DNA from: Flavobacteriaceae bacterium
GTDB lineage: Bacteria > Bacteroidota > Bacteroidia > Flavobacteriales > Flavobacteriaceae
Length of the DNA: 6,691 nt
Reading direction: 5' to 3'
Assembly: GCA_030694835.1 (NCBI GenBank)
Contig: JAUYUF010000259.1
Span: 1-6,691 of the forward strand
The notes beneath the pieces are model-generated. The model worked only from the letters and a program-made list of their open reading frames with translations, searched no databases and was not told the origin of the DNA. Positions 5,564 to 6,691 of this stretch are shown piece after piece; positions within the stretch are counted from its first letter, which is position 1; every line of letters starts with the position of its first letter. A program made the translations under genes and the position numbers.

Positions 5564-6691
5564 TTATAATTTATTTAAGGCTGTTTCTAAAGCAGCTTTT
5601 GTGGTGATTATTTCGAAAATTGATTGTAAATAATTTTGTTGAGAATTGTATAATTGATTTTGAGCATTGGTTAAATCGAAGCTTGTACTAATACCTTCTA
5701 AAAATTTAATGGTTTCTTTATGTTCAATTCGTTCAGCTAATTGTAAATTTTCTTTAGATGTATTATATTGATCAATTGAGAATTGATAATCGCTAACCGC
5801 TTTTTGATGTGCTAATTTTAACTCTTCACTTTTTTCTTCTAGCTGACGACTTGCTTTCTCTAAATTGATTTTGGCTTGTTGTGTTTGGGCGCTTCTTTTT
5901 AAACTGCTAAAAAGAGGAATGTTGACAGATACACCTAAAAGTGATGATTCAAACCATTTTTGTTCAGTTCTAAAGAATTTAAATTGATCATTATCTGCCG
6001 TTTGTTTATAATTTAGAAAAGCTGAAATAGTTGGTAAAGCTCTACTTTTTTCTAATTTAACCATCAACTCATTGGCGTGTTTGTTGTTAAAAGCAATTTG
6101 ATAATCTATATGATTTTCGGTATCAAATGGATTTGTAAATAAATCTAATTGAATGTTTTGAAGTAGTAAGGTTTCAAAATTATCAGTTAAAGTTACCTGT
6201 GACTCAATATTAATACCTAAGGTAAAATTTAGCATTTTATAAGCTAAATCTCTCATCCTCTTTGTTTTATTTAATTGAATATTTATAGTTGATAAAGTTA
6301 TTTGCAATTGTTCTAATTGTTGAGATTCTATCAAACCATTTTCTAAAAGTGCTTTAGTTTGTTGATAGTTTTTTAGTAATAAATCTCTGTTTTTGGTTAG
6401 AATCCTATTACTTTCTTCTGCCATTAACACATTTGAATAAGCATTAATTGTTGCAACTTTAATGCTAATTTCAGTTTTAATTTGAGCACTTTCACTAATT
6501 TTTAAATAGGTTTTAGCAGATTGTAATCCTACCAAATAAGAACCATCAAATATTAATTGATTTAGGGTTGCAGAACCTATTAAGTTTTGCTTAGTTCCAA
6601 AAGAAATTTCCGCAAACTCACCTTCATTGCCTCCAAAAAACTCTGCTGGAATTAGCGCAATGGGCTGTTTTAAATAGTTCTGATAATCAAC
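5564..6691 (-). CDS. TolC-family outer membrane efflux protein, 5'-truncated by window edge
   Basis: Outer-membrane channel partner of the pump. The frame is open from the stop at 5564-5566 to the window edge, giving 375 visible residues. A TTG at 6533-6535 is an internal Leu codon, not the start: the 52 residues before it read as normal TolC-family sequence (QPIALIPAEFFGG, then FAEISFGTKQNLIGSATLNQ). Flavobacterial relatives are about 440-460 residues, so roughly 70 residues with the signal peptide are missing to the right. The two-fold OEP repeat is visible: repeat 1 helices through LENGLIESQQLEQLQITL (about 116-133), and repeat 2 starting at ALPTISAFLNY (about 218) with strand LGVSVNIPLF (about 252-261) and helix FLEGISTSFDLTNAQNQL (about 330-347). 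The equivalent positions of the two helices support the internal duplication. It is the first visible gene of the efflux operon, one base before the adaptor start. Confidence 0.94.
   Translation of the reverse strand, partial: VDYQNYLKQPIALIPAEFFGGNEGEFAEISFGTKQNLIGSATLNQLIFDGSYLVGLQSAKTYLKISESAQIKTEISIKVATINAYSNVLMAEESNRILTKNRDLLLKNYQQTKALLENGLIESQQLEQLQITLSTINIQLNKTKRMRDLAYKMLNFTLGINIESQVTLTDNFETLLLQNIQLDLFTNPFDTENHIDYQIAFNNKHANELMVKLEKSRALPTISAFLNYKQTADNDQFKFFRTEQKWFESSLLGVSVNIPLFSSLKRSAQTQQAKINLEKASRQLEEKSEELKLAHQKAVSDYQFSIDQYNTSKENLQLAERIEHKETIKFLEGISTSFDLTNAQNQLYNSQQNYLQSIFEIITTKAALETALNKL

Larger units (their letters stand above)
496..6691 (-). other. Predicted operon: TolC channel, MFP adaptor, RND permease, recX
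   Basis: Four same-strand genes follow each other with gaps of 1, 12 and 9 bases, with no room for internal terminators or sizeable promoters. The order outer-membrane channel, adaptor, permease is common in Bacteroidota pumps. The promoter and first codons are outside the window; a TetR-type repressor often sits just upstream in such clusters, but none is visible here. The likely 3' boundary is the hairpin at 479-513. Confidence 0.75.

Noticed and set aside
6533..6535. TTG as the start codon of the TolC-family gene.
   Set aside because: The frame stays open for 52 more codons to the window edge and encodes conserved TolC-family sequence, so the gene simply runs out of the window.

Overview
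This 6,691-base window is AT-rich, and every gene I can support lies on the minus strand. It looks like chromosomal DNA of a Bacteroidota member, most likely a Flavobacteriaceae bacterium. The grounds are the low-GC, Lys/Asn/Ile-rich proteins, A/T-rich sequence in front of start codons rather than clear Shine-Dalgarno sites, a TAnnTTTG-type promoter element, and typical flavobacterial versions of the TolC/adaptor/RND proteins. I see no mobile element, CRISPR array, tRNA or rRNA.

Read in the direction of transcription (right to left), the window opens inside a TolC-family outer-membrane channel gene (5564-6691). Its 5' end lies beyond the window. One base separates it from a lipoprotein periplasmic adaptor (MFP, 4423-5562). 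After 12 bases comes a large inner-membrane RND permease (985-4410), and after 9 more bases comes recX (496-975). The first three genes together specify a complete tripartite efflux pump spanning both membranes. The adaptor carries a canonical TolC-docking R-x3-L-x6-S motif. The permease has an apparent extra transmembrane hairpin and uses Asp-Asn and Asn where AcrB has Asp-Asp and Lys in its proton relay. recX, a cytoplasmic modulator of RecA filaments, appears to ride as the last gene of this transcription unit and starts with TTG.

A 14-bp imperfect hairpin (479-513) spans the recX stop codon and may end or protect the operon mRNA. Just past it, a perfect 8-bp inverted repeat (442-460) overlaps a TATATTTG promoter-like element (443-450) in front of the last gene. 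That gene (9-419) encodes a small lipoprotein of unknown function. Its mature part holds two near-identical copies of an NPAHGQPxHRCD(I/L)xVGxPL motif separated by a Pro/Thr/Asn/Gln-rich linker. This protein is the least explained item in the window.

The tightly spaced 496-6691 stretch is probably one polycistronic unit whose promoter and any regulator lie outside the window. The lipoprotein gene is probably transcribed on its own. The rest of the window is ordinary housekeeping or accessory efflux DNA, and I do not see convincing evidence of a wholly new multi-gene system.
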